A stretch of 64,000 nucleotides of DNA from Frondihabitans sucicola. Lineage in GTDB: Bacteria; Actinomycetota; Actinomycetes; Actinomycetales; Microbacteriaceae. Shown piece after piece: positions 8,271 to 17,733 of this stretch; the first letter of the stretch is position 1, and every line of letters begins with the position of its first letter. Position numbers and translations under genes: made by a program. The DNA lies in the NCBI RefSeq assembly GCF_030296615.1, contig NZ_AP027732.1, positions 124,001 through 188,000 of the forward strand, in the 5' to 3' direction. The notes under the pieces were generated by a model. The model had not been told where the DNA came from. It worked only from the letters and a program-made list of their open reading frames with translations, and did no database searches.

Positions 8271-9605
8271 ATGCGCAACGAAGCCGTGAGCATCGCCACC
8301 CGCCGGCTGCTACCCCTGCTCGGCATCTGCTACTTCATCAACATCGTCGACCGCAGCAACATCTCCATCGCCGCACTGAGGATGAATCCCGACATCGGGC
8401 TGTCGACGGCCGCCTACGGGCTCGGTGCCGGCGTCTTCTTCATCAGCTACTTCCTCTTCGAGCTGCCCAGCAACCTGTTCCTGAATCGATTCGGTGCTCG
8501 CCGGTGGATCTTCCGCATCATGCTCAGCTGGGGCATCGTGTCGCTTCTCATGGCGTTCGTTTGGAACGATTGGTCGTTCTACGCGGTGCGATTCCTGCTC
8601 GGTGCCGCCGAGGCCGGATTCTTCCCCGGCGTCATCTTCTACTTCGGTCAATGGTTCGACCGCCGTTCGCTCACGCGGGTCGTCGGCCTCTTCTACGCCG
8701 TCATTCCGATCGCGAGCGCCCTGGCGGCGCCGATCTCAACCCTGCTTCTGACCGTGGCTGGATGGCGGTGGCTCTTCGTCTTCGAAGGCGTTCCCGCGAT
8801 CGTCCTGGCGTTCGTCGTGCTCCGACGCCTTCCGGACGGTATCGAACAGGCGAAGTGGCTTTCTCCGGATCAGAAGACCGACCTCCGGGCCGGCATCGCC
8901 GCCGACGGCGCAGTCGAGACGCATGGCCGCAGCGGCGTCGTCACCGCTCTCCGTGACCCGCAGACGATCCTGCTCGCCGTCCAGTACTTCATGCTGACCC
9001 TCGGCCAATTCGCCGTCAGCCTCTGGCTGCCCCAGGTGATCGGGTCCTTCGGTGTCGGGACAGTCGGCTCCGGTCTGCTCAGCGCGGTTCCGTTCGCGCT
9101 CGCTGCGATCCTCATCCCTCTCTGGGCTCTCCACTCCAGCCGCACCGATGAGCGTTACTGGCACGCGATCCTGCCCATCGTCGCCGCGGCGGTCGTCTTC
9201 ACCATCGGAGCATTCCTGCCAGCGAATCCGACCCTGTCGATCACGTTCCTGTCGATCGGCGTGGCCCTGTCGCTCATGGCCGCCTCCGCCTACTGGTCGA
9301 TCCCTCGAATCCTGGCCATCGGGGCAGCAGCAGCCGCATCCACGGCCATCGCGAACTCGCTCGGCAATCTCGCCGGATTCTTCGGACCCACCATCGCGGG
9401 GTTCCTCGTCCAGGCGACCGGGAGCTTCCACCTCGTGCTGGCTCTTCTCGGCGTCCCGCTCGTCATCGCGGCGGTACTCTCGGCGATCACCGGCCGGATG
9501 GGCGAGCGAGAACGCACCGCTCGGGCTGCCGGCGTTCTGCAGGGCGTCGAACCTGGTCCTGTCCCGCCCGAAGACTCACTGACCACTCGATCCAACAGAA
9601 AGTAG
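8271..9605 (+). CDS. MFS transporter, anion:cation symporter (ACS) type
   Basis: A 444-residue carrier with about 12 hydrophobic segments. The N-terminal LGICYFINIVDRSNISIAAL and the GFFPGVIFYFGQWF region after helix 4 are characteristic of the ACS branch (tartrate, phthalate, glucarate, hexuronate carriers). ATG 8271 follows GGGAG at seven bases. It heads a unit with an HpcH/HpaI aldolase and a D-2-hydroxyacid dehydrogenase under a GntR operator, consistent with uptake of a hydroxylated or keto acid that the next enzymes degrade. Substrate cannot be resolved further. Confidence 0.92.
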   Translation: MRNEAVSIATRRLLPLLGICYFINIVDRSNISIAALRMNPDIGLSTAAYGLGAGVFFISYFLFELPSNLFLNRFGARRWIFRIMLSWGIVSLLMAFVWNDWSFYAVRFLLGAAEAGFFPGVIFYFGQWFDRRSLTRVVGLFYAVIPIASALAAPISTLLLTVAGWRWLFVFEGVPAIVLAFVVLRRLPDGIEQAKWLSPDQKTDLRAGIAADGAVETHGRSGVVTALRDPQTILLAVQYFMLTLGQFAVSLWLPQVIGSFGVGTVGSGLLSAVPFALAAILIPLWALHSSRTDERYWHAILPIVAAAVVFTIGAFLPANPTLSITFLSIGVALSLMAASAYWSIPRILAIGAAAAASTAIANSLGNLAGFFGPTIAGFLVQATGSFHLVLALLGVPLVIAAVLSAITGRMGERERTARAAGVLQGVEPGPVPPEDSLTTRSNRK

Positions 9606-9611
9606 AAGTCC

Positions 9612-10381
9612 ATGCCCCCACTCTTCGCCCTCGCCTCCGCGACGAGATCCTCGTCGGCACCTTCGTCGGAATCGACTCTCCCAGTGTCGTCGAGGCGGTC
9701 GGAACCTCCGGCTTCGACTACCTCGTCATCGATGGCGAGCACACTCCCATCGGCATCGAACGCATCGCCGACCTGCTTCGCGCCGCCGAGGCTGTCGACG
9801 TCCCCGCTCTCGTGCGCGTTCCCGAGACCGGTTCCTACGTGAGCCGCGTGCTCGACGCCGGAGCGGCAGGCGTGCTGGTCCCCCGAATCGAGACCGCGGC
9901 CGATGCAGCCGACGTCGTCGCTCGAGCTCGCTACGCCCCCGACGGCTACCGCGGCCTCGGCCCGGGGCGGGGCGGCTGGAAGGGCGGCCCCATCCCGGAG
10001 CACCTCGTCGCCTCCAATGCCGGGGTACTCGTCGCCATTCAGATCGAGACTCGGCGCGGACTCGACAACGCCGATGCGATCCTCGCTGTTCCGGGTATCG
10101 ACGCCGTCGTGATCGGTCCTGCCGACCTGGCCGCCTCCCTCGGCGTCGCGATGGGCTCGGACGAGCACGCGGCGGCATCGGATCGCATCGTCGAGGCCGC
10201 CTTGGCCAACGACGTCGCCCCCGGCGCATTCTGCATGAGCGTCGCGGACGCCGAGCGGCTCACCGCGCGCGGTGCACGACTCCTGATCGTGGGAGGCGAC
10301 GGGCTCTTCTTGGCCAAGGCGTCGGCAGAGGCGTGGAGTGCCGCCGAATCGCTCAAGACCTCTGCGGGTGCTGTCCGATGA
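9612..10381 (+). CDS. HpcH/HpaI family aldolase, interrupted near the 5' end
   Basis: Class II pyruvate-type aldolase (retro-aldol cleavage of 2-keto-3-deoxy acids, metal dependent). Restored sequence reads LRDEILVGTFVGIDSPSVVE, then FDYLVIDGEHTP and ALVRVPETGSYVSRVLDAGA, all classical HpcH/HpaI signatures, followed by GPADLAASLGV. The only good start, ATG 9612, is out of frame with this body; one extra C in the run 9615-9619 would give MPPTLRPRLRDEIL and about 256 residues, the family length. The stop overlaps the dehydrogenase start as ATGA. Most likely a base missing from the data. Confidence 0.85.
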
Positions 10382-11382
10382 AGATCGTGCAGACCAGCCC
10401 TCGCGTCCAGCCGACCCCCGAGCAGCTCGCATGGTTCCGCGAACAGGGCATTGAGTTCAGTGTGATCGACGGATCGACCGAGGAGTCTCTTGTCGCCGGC
10501 GCGCAGGGCGCCGACGGTCTCGTGGTCGTCATGGAGAACATCACGCGCTCCGTCCTGGAGCAGCTGCCGACGGTCCGATCCGCCGTGCGTTTCGGGATCG
10601 GCTTCGACACCATCGACGTGGACGCTGCGGCCGAACTGGGGGTTCAGGTCTCGAACGTCCCCGATGCGAACTATCGCGAGGTGGCGGTCCACGCCCTCTC
10701 GATGGCACTCACTCTGACGAGACGGCTGCCTGCATGGGACCGTGCGGTGAAGCAGGACGGTTGGGCCGACATGTCCGTCGGATCGGGCATCCACCGCCCG
10801 GACGACCAGGTCTTCGGCCTGATCGGCCTCGGGAGGATCGGCGGCCGCGTAGCCGCCGCCGCCAAGACGATCGGCTACCGCGTCCAAGCGTTCGATCCTT
10901 ACACGACGCCCGAACGCGCGACCGAGCTGGGCGTCGACCTCGTCTCGCTCGACGACGTCATCTCGACCTCCGACGTGCTCTCGCTCCACGTCCCGCTGAC
11001 GCCGGAGACCCGGTCGATGATCGACGCCGACGCCCTCGCGCGCATGCCGAGGGGATCCGTCCTGGTGAACGTCTCCCGCGGCGGCCTCGTCGACGAGCAG
11101 GCGCTCGCCGAAGCCCTCGGCCGCGGACACCTGGCCGGGGCCGGCATCGACGTGTTCGCGCGTGAGCCCCTCGGGGCAAGCCCTCTGCGGTCGATCGACA
11201 CGGCACTCCTGTCTCCGCACGCGGCCCATCTCAGCGCCGAGTCGTTCGACGAGACGCGGCAGAAGGCCTACGACGAGGTCGTCCGTGTGGCCGGCGGGGG
11301 CGTTCCGCGTTCACCGGTCAACTCGCCCGCGACCCGATCCGCCGGGCCGCGCACCGCGCGACAGCCTTTCCAGAACTCCTGA
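10378..11382 (+). CDS. D-2-hydroxyacid dehydrogenase
   Basis: A 334-residue NAD(P)-dependent dehydrogenase of the D-isomer-specific family. The Rossmann motif is FGLIGLGRIGGRVAAAAKTIG (GxGxxG near residue 146), with conserved RGGLVDEQAL and a C-terminal SPHAAHLSAES where the catalytic histidine is expected; the arginine and glutamate of the triad lie in VNVSRGG and the following helix. ATG 10378 overlaps the aldolase stop by four bases. Likely reduces or oxidises the keto/hydroxy acid handled by the carrier and aldolase. The last 30 residues are unusually proline and arginine rich, so a small frame error near 11290-11380 is possible. Confidence 0.9.
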   Translation: MKIVQTSPRVQPTPEQLAWFREQGIEFSVIDGSTEESLVAGAQGADGLVVVMENITRSVLEQLPTVRSAVRFGIGFDTIDVDAAAELGVQVSNVPDANYREVAVHALSMALTLTRRLPAWDRAVKQDGWADMSVGSGIHRPDDQVFGLIGLGRIGGRVAAAAKTIGYRVQAFDPYTTPERATELGVDLVSLDDVISTSDVLSLHVPLTPETRSMIDADALARMPRGSVLVNVSRGGLVDEQALAEALGRGHLAGAGIDVFAREPLGASPLRSIDTALLSPHAAHLSAESFDETRQKAYDEVVRVAGGGVPRSPVNSPATRSAGPRTARQPFQNS

Positions 11383-11427
11383 CCCAGGTGGGTGTCGCCG
11401 CCGTCCGGCGACGCGGACGATGGACCC

Positions 11428-12361
11428 ATGATCACTCTGGATGGCTTGACCAAGAGCTACGGTTCGAGGGTCGCGGTGGATGGGCTCACGGCGCAGGTTC
11501 GAGTGGGCCACGTGACGGGGTTCCTCGGTCCGAACGGCGCCGGGAAGTCGACCACGATGCGCCTGCTTCTCGGTCTGGACCGGCCGACGTCGGGGACGGC
11601 CCTGATCGACGGCGTCGATTATCGGCACCTGAAATTCCCCTCCGGACGGTCGGGGCCCACTTGGACGGACGGTCTCTGCATCCGGGCAGGAGCGCTCGGA
11701 TGCATCTGGTGACGTTGGCGCGATACTCGGGGCTCCCCGGCGCCGCGTGGACGAGGTCCTGGACCTCGTCGGGCTCCACTCGGTTGCACAGCGTCGCGCC
11801 GGAGGCTTTTCCCTCGGGATGGCGCAGCGGCTGGGGATCGCCGCGGCGCTCCTGGGCGATCCTGCGATTCTCGTGCTCGACGAGCCGATGAACGGTCTGG
11901 ACACGGACGGGGTGCGGTGGATCCGCTCACTCCTCAAAGAGTTGGCCGCCGAAGGTCGCACCGTCCTGGTCTCCAGCCATCTCATGGCGGAGATGCACCA
12001 GACGGTGGACAGGGTGCTCGTGATCGCCCGAGGTCGCCTGATTGCGGACTGCACGACCGAGGAGCTGGTCGCGACGTCACCTCCGACGGTCACGCTGCGC
12101 AGTCCCGACATGGACGGACCTGGCCTGGCCGATGCGCTGCGCCTCGAGGGGATGACGGTCGACGCGGCCGGACCGGGAGAACTCTCCATCACCGGCGGAA
12201 CCCTGGAACGGATCGGGGACATCGCCTTCGACGCGGACGTGCGGGTGCACACCCTCGCCGAGACGCCGGTGACGTTGGAGGAAGGCTATCTGCGACTCGT
12301 CGAGAACGAGTTCGAGTTCGCCAGCCCGGTGAACGCGACGGCGGACGAGGACGAGCGATGA
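11428..12361 (+). CDS. ABC exporter ATP-binding protein, two frameshifts
   Basis: ATPase of an ABC-2 type exporter. Restored order: Walker A FLGPNGAGKSTTMRLLLGL, then DGVDYRHLKFP, LRTVGAHLDGRSLHPGRSA, signature-region FSLGMAQRLGIAAALLG, Walker B ILVLDEPMNGLD and the H-loop VLVSSHLMAEM. The coding is split across three frames: one C is missing at 11637-11640 and another probably at 11734-11737; both are C4 runs. Restored length is about 311 residues with the usual C-terminal extension of drug/antibiotic exporters. Ends in an ATGA overlap with the permease gene. The coupling with a sensor kinase and response regulator resembles BceAB-like or bacitracin-type stress modules. Confidence 0.85.
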
Positions 12362-13085
12362 TCCGGGCTCTCCAGGCCGAGTGGGGAAAGACGTGGTCGG
12401 TGCGTTCCCCGTCCTGTGCCTTCTCGGGACCGTCCTCCTGGTCCTGATCACAGCGACGTCGCTGGGCAACGATTTCGTTCACGGCGGCGACCTCGGCGAG
12501 CATCCCGCGGACGCTGTCATGCCGGCCGTCCACGCCCTCGGGCCGGCGATCCAGTTCGGGCTGGTCACCTTCGCTGCGTTCGCGATGATGCTGATCACCT
12601 CGGAGTACTCGACCGGCAGTATTCGCTCGACGCTTCTGGCCGAACCTCGCCGCCAGGTCGTGCTGGCCAGCAAAGCCCTTGTCGGGTTCGTCGCCGGCCT
12701 GGTCGTCGGCGCTGCCGTCGGCGCCCTGGGGCTGGCGGCCAGTGAACTCGCTCTGCAGGGTCACGCGGCGGCGGCCACGGAGAATCCGGCCGTGACAGTG
12801 GTCCGCGTTGCCGGGCTGTTCGCTCTGGCCGCGGTTCTCGTGGTCGCGCTGGGCGCGATCATCCGCAGCGCTGTCGGCACCCTTGCCGCCGGCGTCGTCC
12901 TCCTGGTCGGCACCCTGGCCCTGCCTGCCACGGTCAGTGTGTGGACGCCGGCCGGCGCCGCCGGCGAATTCGTCGAGGCGAGCGACGCCTCGTACCCGTC
13001 GATCGTCGGATTGGGCGTCATCGCCCTCTGGGCGGCCGCGGCCTACGCGGTGGCCGGGTGGTTGTTCCATCGCCGAGACGCCTAA
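12358..13085 (+). CDS. ABC-2 type permease, interrupted near the 5' end
   Basis: Six-helix permease partner of the preceding ATPase. Translation from ATG 12358 gives MIRALQAEWGKTWSVRS, and after one missing C in the run 12407-12410 continues as VLCLLGTVLLVLITATSLGND, then FAMMLITSEYSTGSIRSTLL, which is the typical ABC-2 motif between helices 2 and 3, and four further membrane segments up to RRDA. Restored length about 242 residues. The start overlaps the ATPase stop. Substrate unknown; lipid, peptide antibiotic or drug export are possibilities for the family. Confidence 0.85.
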
Positions 13086-13095
13086 CCTGAACGCC

Positions 13096-14288
13096 ATGAA
13101 ACGGCTTCGCCCGACACCCGGCACGGTGTGCCTCCTGGTGGCCGCCGTGGCCGAGATCTGTCTGCTCGGCTGGTGGCTGGCGTCGGGCTCGACGCTGGGA
13201 TTCGTCGTCCTGGAGATCCTGGTGGCGATCATCATCGCCTTCGTGAGCCTCGTCCTCCGCTACTTCCGGTTCCGCCGACGGTACGAGGCAGCGATTGCGA
13301 CGAACGCGGTCCTCACCGAACGCAGTCGGCTCGCCGAAGAGATGCACGACAGTCTCGGCCACGATCTCAGTGTCATCGCTCTGCGCGCGGGCAGCCTGCA
13401 AGTGCGCAGCACGGGCGTGACGCAGGCGGCCGCCGCCGACATCCGCCGCGACGTCGAGCGCACCGTCGACAAGCTCCGCCACACGCTCCTCGTCCTTCGC
13501 AGCAGCCAGGACGAGACCCCGACCGACACGATCACCGAGCCGCTCGGGGCGATGATCGATCGCGTTCGGGCCACCGGATCCGACATCACGCTCATCGGAG
13601 ACGTCCCTGAGCTTCTGGCCGATCCCGTGCAACGCACCCTCTCCCGGGTCATCCGCGAAGGACTCACCAACGCGATCCGACACGCTCCCGGTCAACCGAT
13701 CACGGTGACTTTCGACGACACGGACCAGCAGATCGTCGCCACCGTGGCAAACCCCTCGCGGCGAGCACGGCGAGAAAGACAGACGACACGGCAGCGTCGG
13801 GAATCGACGCACTGCGACGGCGCGTCGCCCTCCTGGGCGGTCAGCTGACCGTGCACAGCGAGCGAACGACCTTCAGCATGAGCGCACGTCTCCCGCGGCA
13901 GGTCGGGGCATCCCACCCCGCCAGCGTGTCGCCCGCGTCGCGGCCGCATCGGCCGCTGCGAGCGACCCTTCTCTCCGCGGTCATTCCCTCCGCAGCGGCG
14001 ATCGCCGTCGTCGTCGGCTTCTATTCCTGGTCGGTTCACGCTGCCACCATCGATGACGACACCTTCGAACTCATCACGCCCGAGATGCCCACGGCAGCGG
14101 CACAGGCACTCTTACCGCCCAGGCAGGCACCGGTCCGGCTCGCTCCGTCCGCACCCCACGATCCGGCCTGGAGCTGTTCGTACTACTCCGACGGCAACTT
14201 CCCGCTCGGGCTCGCGGTCTTCCAGGTGTGCTTCCACGACGGAGTCGTGGTCTCGACAGCCGACCTGCGCCAGGAGTCCTGGCTGTGA
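13096..14288 (+). CDS. NarL/DesK-type sensor histidine kinase with C-terminal membrane tail, one frameshift
   Basis: HisKA_3-type kinase. Two N-terminal helices (residues about 10-30 and 36-55) precede the phosphoacceptor box LAEEMHDSLGHDLSVIALRA (His84) and an N box VIREGLTNAIRHAPG. One C is missing at 13752-13755; after that the frame continues KTDDTAASGIDALRRRVALL, the expected G-box and end of the ATPase domain. Instead of stopping, the protein continues about 140 residues: a helix LLSAVIPSAAAIAVVVGFYS and a probably extracytoplasmic domain with two cysteines (WSCSYYSDGNFP and VFQVCFHDG). This places a third membrane segment after the kinase core, which is unusual. Stop overlaps the response regulator start as GTGA. 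Confidence 0.82.
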
Positions 14289-14992
14289 TCCGGGTCCTCG
14301 TGGTCGACGACGAATCGGACATCCGGGCGGGTATCCGTTCCGTCCTGGACTCGCAACCGGACATCGAAGTCCAAGCCGAGGCCACCGACGGCGAACAGGC
14401 AATCGCCACAGCCCTGTCCCTGAAGCCGGACGTGGTGCTCATGGACATCCGAATGCCCGGGACCGATGGCCTCTCGGCAACGGAGGAGATCCGGGCGCAC
14501 CGTCCGTCGCAACCCGTCGTGATCCTGACCACCTTCGGCGACGACCGGTACATCGACCACGCCGTGGCGCTCGGTGTCAACGGCTTTTTGATCAAGTCCG
14601 GCGACCCGTACGACCTCATACGCGCCGTCACAGCCGCCGCCACCGGCGGCGCCAGCCTCTCTCCACCGGTCGCCGCCTACCTGCTACGGACACTGCACGA
14701 GCGCAAACGCCCTCATTCCGGCGGTGCCGAGTCGGCGACGAAGGCCCTCAGCGCCCGCGAACTCGGCGTGCTCGGCCTCGTCGGACTCGGCTTCTCCAAC
14801 GCCGAAATCGCCGCCCGCCTCCATCTCACGGAAGGCACGATCAAGGGCTACATCAGCACGATCTTCGCCCGCTTGGGCGTTCGCAACCGCGTCGAGGCCG
14901 CCATCATCGCCCACGAAGCCGGCCTGGCCGTCGACGACGACGAGAATCCACCTCCCCTTCGAAGACCGCACCGACCGGGCGGCGACCGCTGA
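14285..14992 (+). CDS. NarL/FixJ-family response regulator
   Basis: A 235-residue regulator: receiver domain with the phosphoacceptor Asp54 (VVLMDIRMPG), acidic pair at VVDDE, Thr in ILTTFGDD and Lys in FLIKSG, followed by a LuxR-type helix-turn-helix (LSARELGVLGLVGLGFSNAE, then EGTIKGYISTIFARLGVRNR). GTG 14285 overlaps the kinase stop. It probably controls the adjacent exporter. The last 89 bases overlap the 3' end of the convergent oxidoreductase gene, so either C-terminus may be slightly overextended by an undetected frame error. Confidence 0.92.
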   Translation: MIRVLVVDDESDIRAGIRSVLDSQPDIEVQAEATDGEQAIATALSLKPDVVLMDIRMPGTDGLSATEEIRAHRPSQPVVILTTFGDDRYIDHAVALGVNGFLIKSGDPYDLIRAVTAAATGGASLSPPVAAYLLRTLHERKRPHSGGAESATKALSARELGVLGLVGLGFSNAEIAARLHLTEGTIKGYISTIFARLGVRNRVEAAIIAHEAGLAVDDDENPPPLRRPHRPGGDR

Positions 14993-16103
14993 ACGCCCAC
15001 GGAGCCCCGACCTCCGAGAAGAGCGCCCCGGTTCTGGCGGCGACGCCCGACCACCTCTCGACGTCCTTCAGCACGGGATGCGCTTCCTGCCCGGTGCCGC
15101 GCCACTCGATCCATTGCGGTTCGATGCGAACAGGATCGTCGGCAGTGCGTATCGCCTCGACGACGCGCATGAAGGCGCCGGTCGACGCCAGCGGTACGCG
15201 AAGGGGAGCGTCACCCGCGCGGTGGTCCAGGATGTTCTCGAGCAGGTCGATGCGACCGAAGTGCCGCTCGGATCCGGTGTCACCGTCGATCGTCACTTCG
15301 TCCATCGAATAGCGGAACGCGATCCGGTCGTGTTCGTACTCGACGTCGACCACCGGTTCGCTGTTCTGAGCTGCGCAGAGCGTGAGTGCGGCCGACACGC
15401 TCGGCCCTCGCCGAGACGTGATCCGCAGAGACGTGGTGTCGTCTCCTTCGATGGCGTTCGCCCGGTACATCTCCAGTTCGACGGATTCGACATCGGCGGC
15501 GTCCTGCATCCCCGCAAGGCGGAGCGCCGTGGCGATCGCATGGGCGAACGGATTCGTCGCCACGCCATCCACCACGCTGACCCCGTCGAGACTCCGCCGG
15601 CCCGCCCACGGCGATCGAGCCCAGTACGCTCGATCGCGTTTCCAGGTGCCGGTCGCGGACACCGCGATGGGCGCGCCGAACGAGCTGTACGGGTCGTCCG
15701 CGCCCGTCAGGGCGTCTATGGCCAACGAGCCGAGGCTCTGAAAGCCGACCTGAACGACGCGTCCCGTCTGCCGTTCGAGCTCGAGAAGTGCCTCGAAATC
15801 GTCCATGCGCGCGAACGGCGGCTTCTCGAGAAGGAGGTCACATCCGGCCGTGAGCGTTTCGGCGGCCACGGAAGCATGGACCGGGATGGGCACCGCCGCG
15901 ACCACCACGCTGGGCGCGCCCACGGTCTCGATCGCGGTCCTGAGCGATGGAAACAGCGGCGCGTCCGGCGGTGTCTCGCCAGAGAAGACCGGATCGACGA
16001 GAGCCGTCAGCGTCAGGCGACCCACGTGGCGCAGGCGCCGGATGTTCGCCAGGTGCACAGCACCGAATCCGCCGACCCCGACCAGGATCACCGTCGGCGT
16101 CAT
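14904..16103 (-). CDS. Gfo/Idh/MocA family oxidoreductase
   Basis: A 399-residue NAD(P)-dependent sugar-type oxidoreductase. The Rossmann fold begins at residue 3 with PTVILVGVGGFGAVHLANI, and the family EKP catalytic motif is visible in LLLEKPPFARMDDFEALL. The C-terminal alpha/beta domain contains substrate-side residues such as ATNPFAHAIA. ATG 16103 overlaps the alpha-galactosidase stop as ATGA, so I prefer it to the in-frame ATG 15 bases upstream. Last gene of the carbohydrate operon, where it likely oxidises or epimerises a released sugar. The 3' end overlaps the response regulator by 89 bases; the last 30 residues (arginine rich) are doubtful. Confidence 0.88.
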   Translation of the reverse strand: MTPTVILVGVGGFGAVHLANIRRLRHVGRLTLTALVDPVFSGETPPDAPLFPSLRTAIETVGAPSVVVAAVPIPVHASVAAETLTAGCDLLLEKPPFARMDDFEALLELERQTGRVVQVGFQSLGSLAIDALTGADDPYSSFGAPIAVSATGTWKRDRAYWARSPWAGRRSLDGVSVVDGVATNPFAHAIATALRLAGMQDAADVESVELEMYRANAIEGDDTTSLRITSRRGPSVSAALTLCAAQNSEPVVDVEYEHDRIAFRYSMDEVTIDGDTGSERHFGRIDLLENILDHRAGDAPLRVPLASTGAFMRVVEAIRTADDPVRIEPQWIEWRGTGQEAHPVLKDVERWSGVAARTGALFSEVGAPWAFSGRRPVGAVFEGEVDSRRRRRPGRLRGR

Positions 16104-17733
16104 ATCGAGAAGGGCCACGCACCGGTCGGCGCGTCCCAGTTGTATTCCGCCGAGCCGTCTTCGAACTCCCAGCGGACCGGCGTGCTCGTGTCGACGAGGT
16201 CCATCGCTCGGGTCCGCGTCGCCTCGGGCTGGTCCAGAGCGGTGCGGATGGCGCGGGACAGGTCGGCGTCGATCGCATCACTCCGGACGGCAGGATCCAC
16301 GGAGACGAACAGAGCCGTCCCGCTCCGTGCGACGAGGTCGAGCCACTGACGGTTCACTTCCCACGGGGTCGCGGGTGTGGCCGGGACGCAGTCGGCATCG
16401 AGTGTGAAGAACGCGTCGTGTTGTGGCAGGCGGTGAGCGAGCGTATTGATGCCCATCCGGCGTGTCCGTTCCCACGTTCGACCGGAGGTGTCATCGCCGA
16501 TTCGTTGTGCGTCGATGGCCCCGACGGCGAGGTGTCCCATCACGTTGCAGCCGAGCACGGCCATGTCGCCGGCCGCTTCGCGGATCGCGTCGTAGAAGGC
16601 GATCAGGATCTCGGCCGTCGTCCGGGTGTCGTCGGAGAACCTGTGGTGGTGATCGGTGATGTCTGCACCCATGGTGTCGCCGAAACGGCCGAGTGCGTCA
16701 ACGGTACTGAAGTCGTGCTTCACGAGATCGAAGCCCCAGTCGCGGAACCGGGCCACATCGTCGCGAACCCGCTCGAGGACGGCCGGCAGCGACGGGTCGA
16801 GCGGCAGGCCGGCGGACGTCGCGCGCACGCCCGGCCGGCCGAGACCCGGCGCATCGACGCGCGACAGCAGGGGCGGAACCAGAGGCCCGCCCGAGCGCCG
16901 ACCTGCATGACCCTGCCCGCCACATCGCTCATGTCGTCGAAGAGGCCCGGCGTTCCAGCATCCCATGGGCCGCCCGACCCGGGCCCGCCGGGGTTCCAGC
17001 CGTCGTCGATGACCCCGTAGGGCTTGACGGGGTGATCGTCGGCCAGCTCGACCACGAGTCGCGCGTCGTCGATCACCGCGTCGGGGCCGAAACCTTCGCC
17101 GTATGCGTAGTACCAGTTGTTGGAACCCACCGTGGGTCCGCGCGAGGGGAGAGCACGGCCCCCGGCAAGTGCCACCGCGAGGGCACGATGCACGTCGTCG
17201 GGGTCGCCGCCCGCGACGGTTCGGACGGTGACCAGGTCGAGGCGGCGGTTGCCGAGGCGGACGGGCGCCCCACCGCTCCGGACGTCCAGCCACAACGTCC
17301 ACCCGGTCGGGTCGATCTGCCACCAGGCCAACGCACTCGCGCGCACGTCGACGCCGGCGCCCGACACAGCCCCCGAGCCGTCGACGGAGATCCAATACCA
17401 GGGCAGGACGCGCTCGGGACGAACCGACTCGAACCCGAGCTCACCGTACGAGCGCTCCCAGGCGTCTCCTCGGATACGCGTTCCAGCAGCGGCCCGGCGC
17501 GACCAGCGCAGGGCGATGCGCGCCACCGGCCCGGTGCTCCGCAGCGACACGGCAATCCCGCCGGTGGGGTCGGGCTCCACGTCGACGACCGTACCCGCCC
17601 GCTCCCATCCGTCGCCGGAACCGATAGCCGGCAACACGAGCCCATCGGCGTCGCTCTGCACGAAGACGGCGGCGGGCGGCATGGTCGTCTCGACCCGCGC
17701 CGTGTTGAAGACGCCCGACTCGAGCGACCTCAC
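16100..17733 (-). CDS. GH36-like alpha-galactosidase, one frameshift
   Basis: Retaining glycoside hydrolase of the GH36/melibiase type, likely cytoplasmic since no signal peptide is present. A beta-rich N-terminal domain is followed by the barrel: KPYGVIDDGWNPGGPG, GARAGLWFRP, then WGFDLVKHDFSTVDALG, where the D of KHD corresponds to the GH36 nucleophile, and RIGDDTSG, where an Asp is the probable acid/base. The frame changes at the G run 16870-16873 (one base missing on the coding strand C4), restoring FRPLLSRVDAPGLG. Restored length about 544 residues. GTG 17733 overlaps the upstream stop (GTGA) and ATGA links it to the oxidoreductase. Hydrolyses an alpha-galactoside or related side-chain. 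Confidence 0.82.

Noticed and set aside
14053-15312. Long plus-strand open frame across the kinase and oxidoreductase ends
   Set aside because: Arg/Pro/His-rich shadow of the response regulator in another frame; no motif and no start signal.
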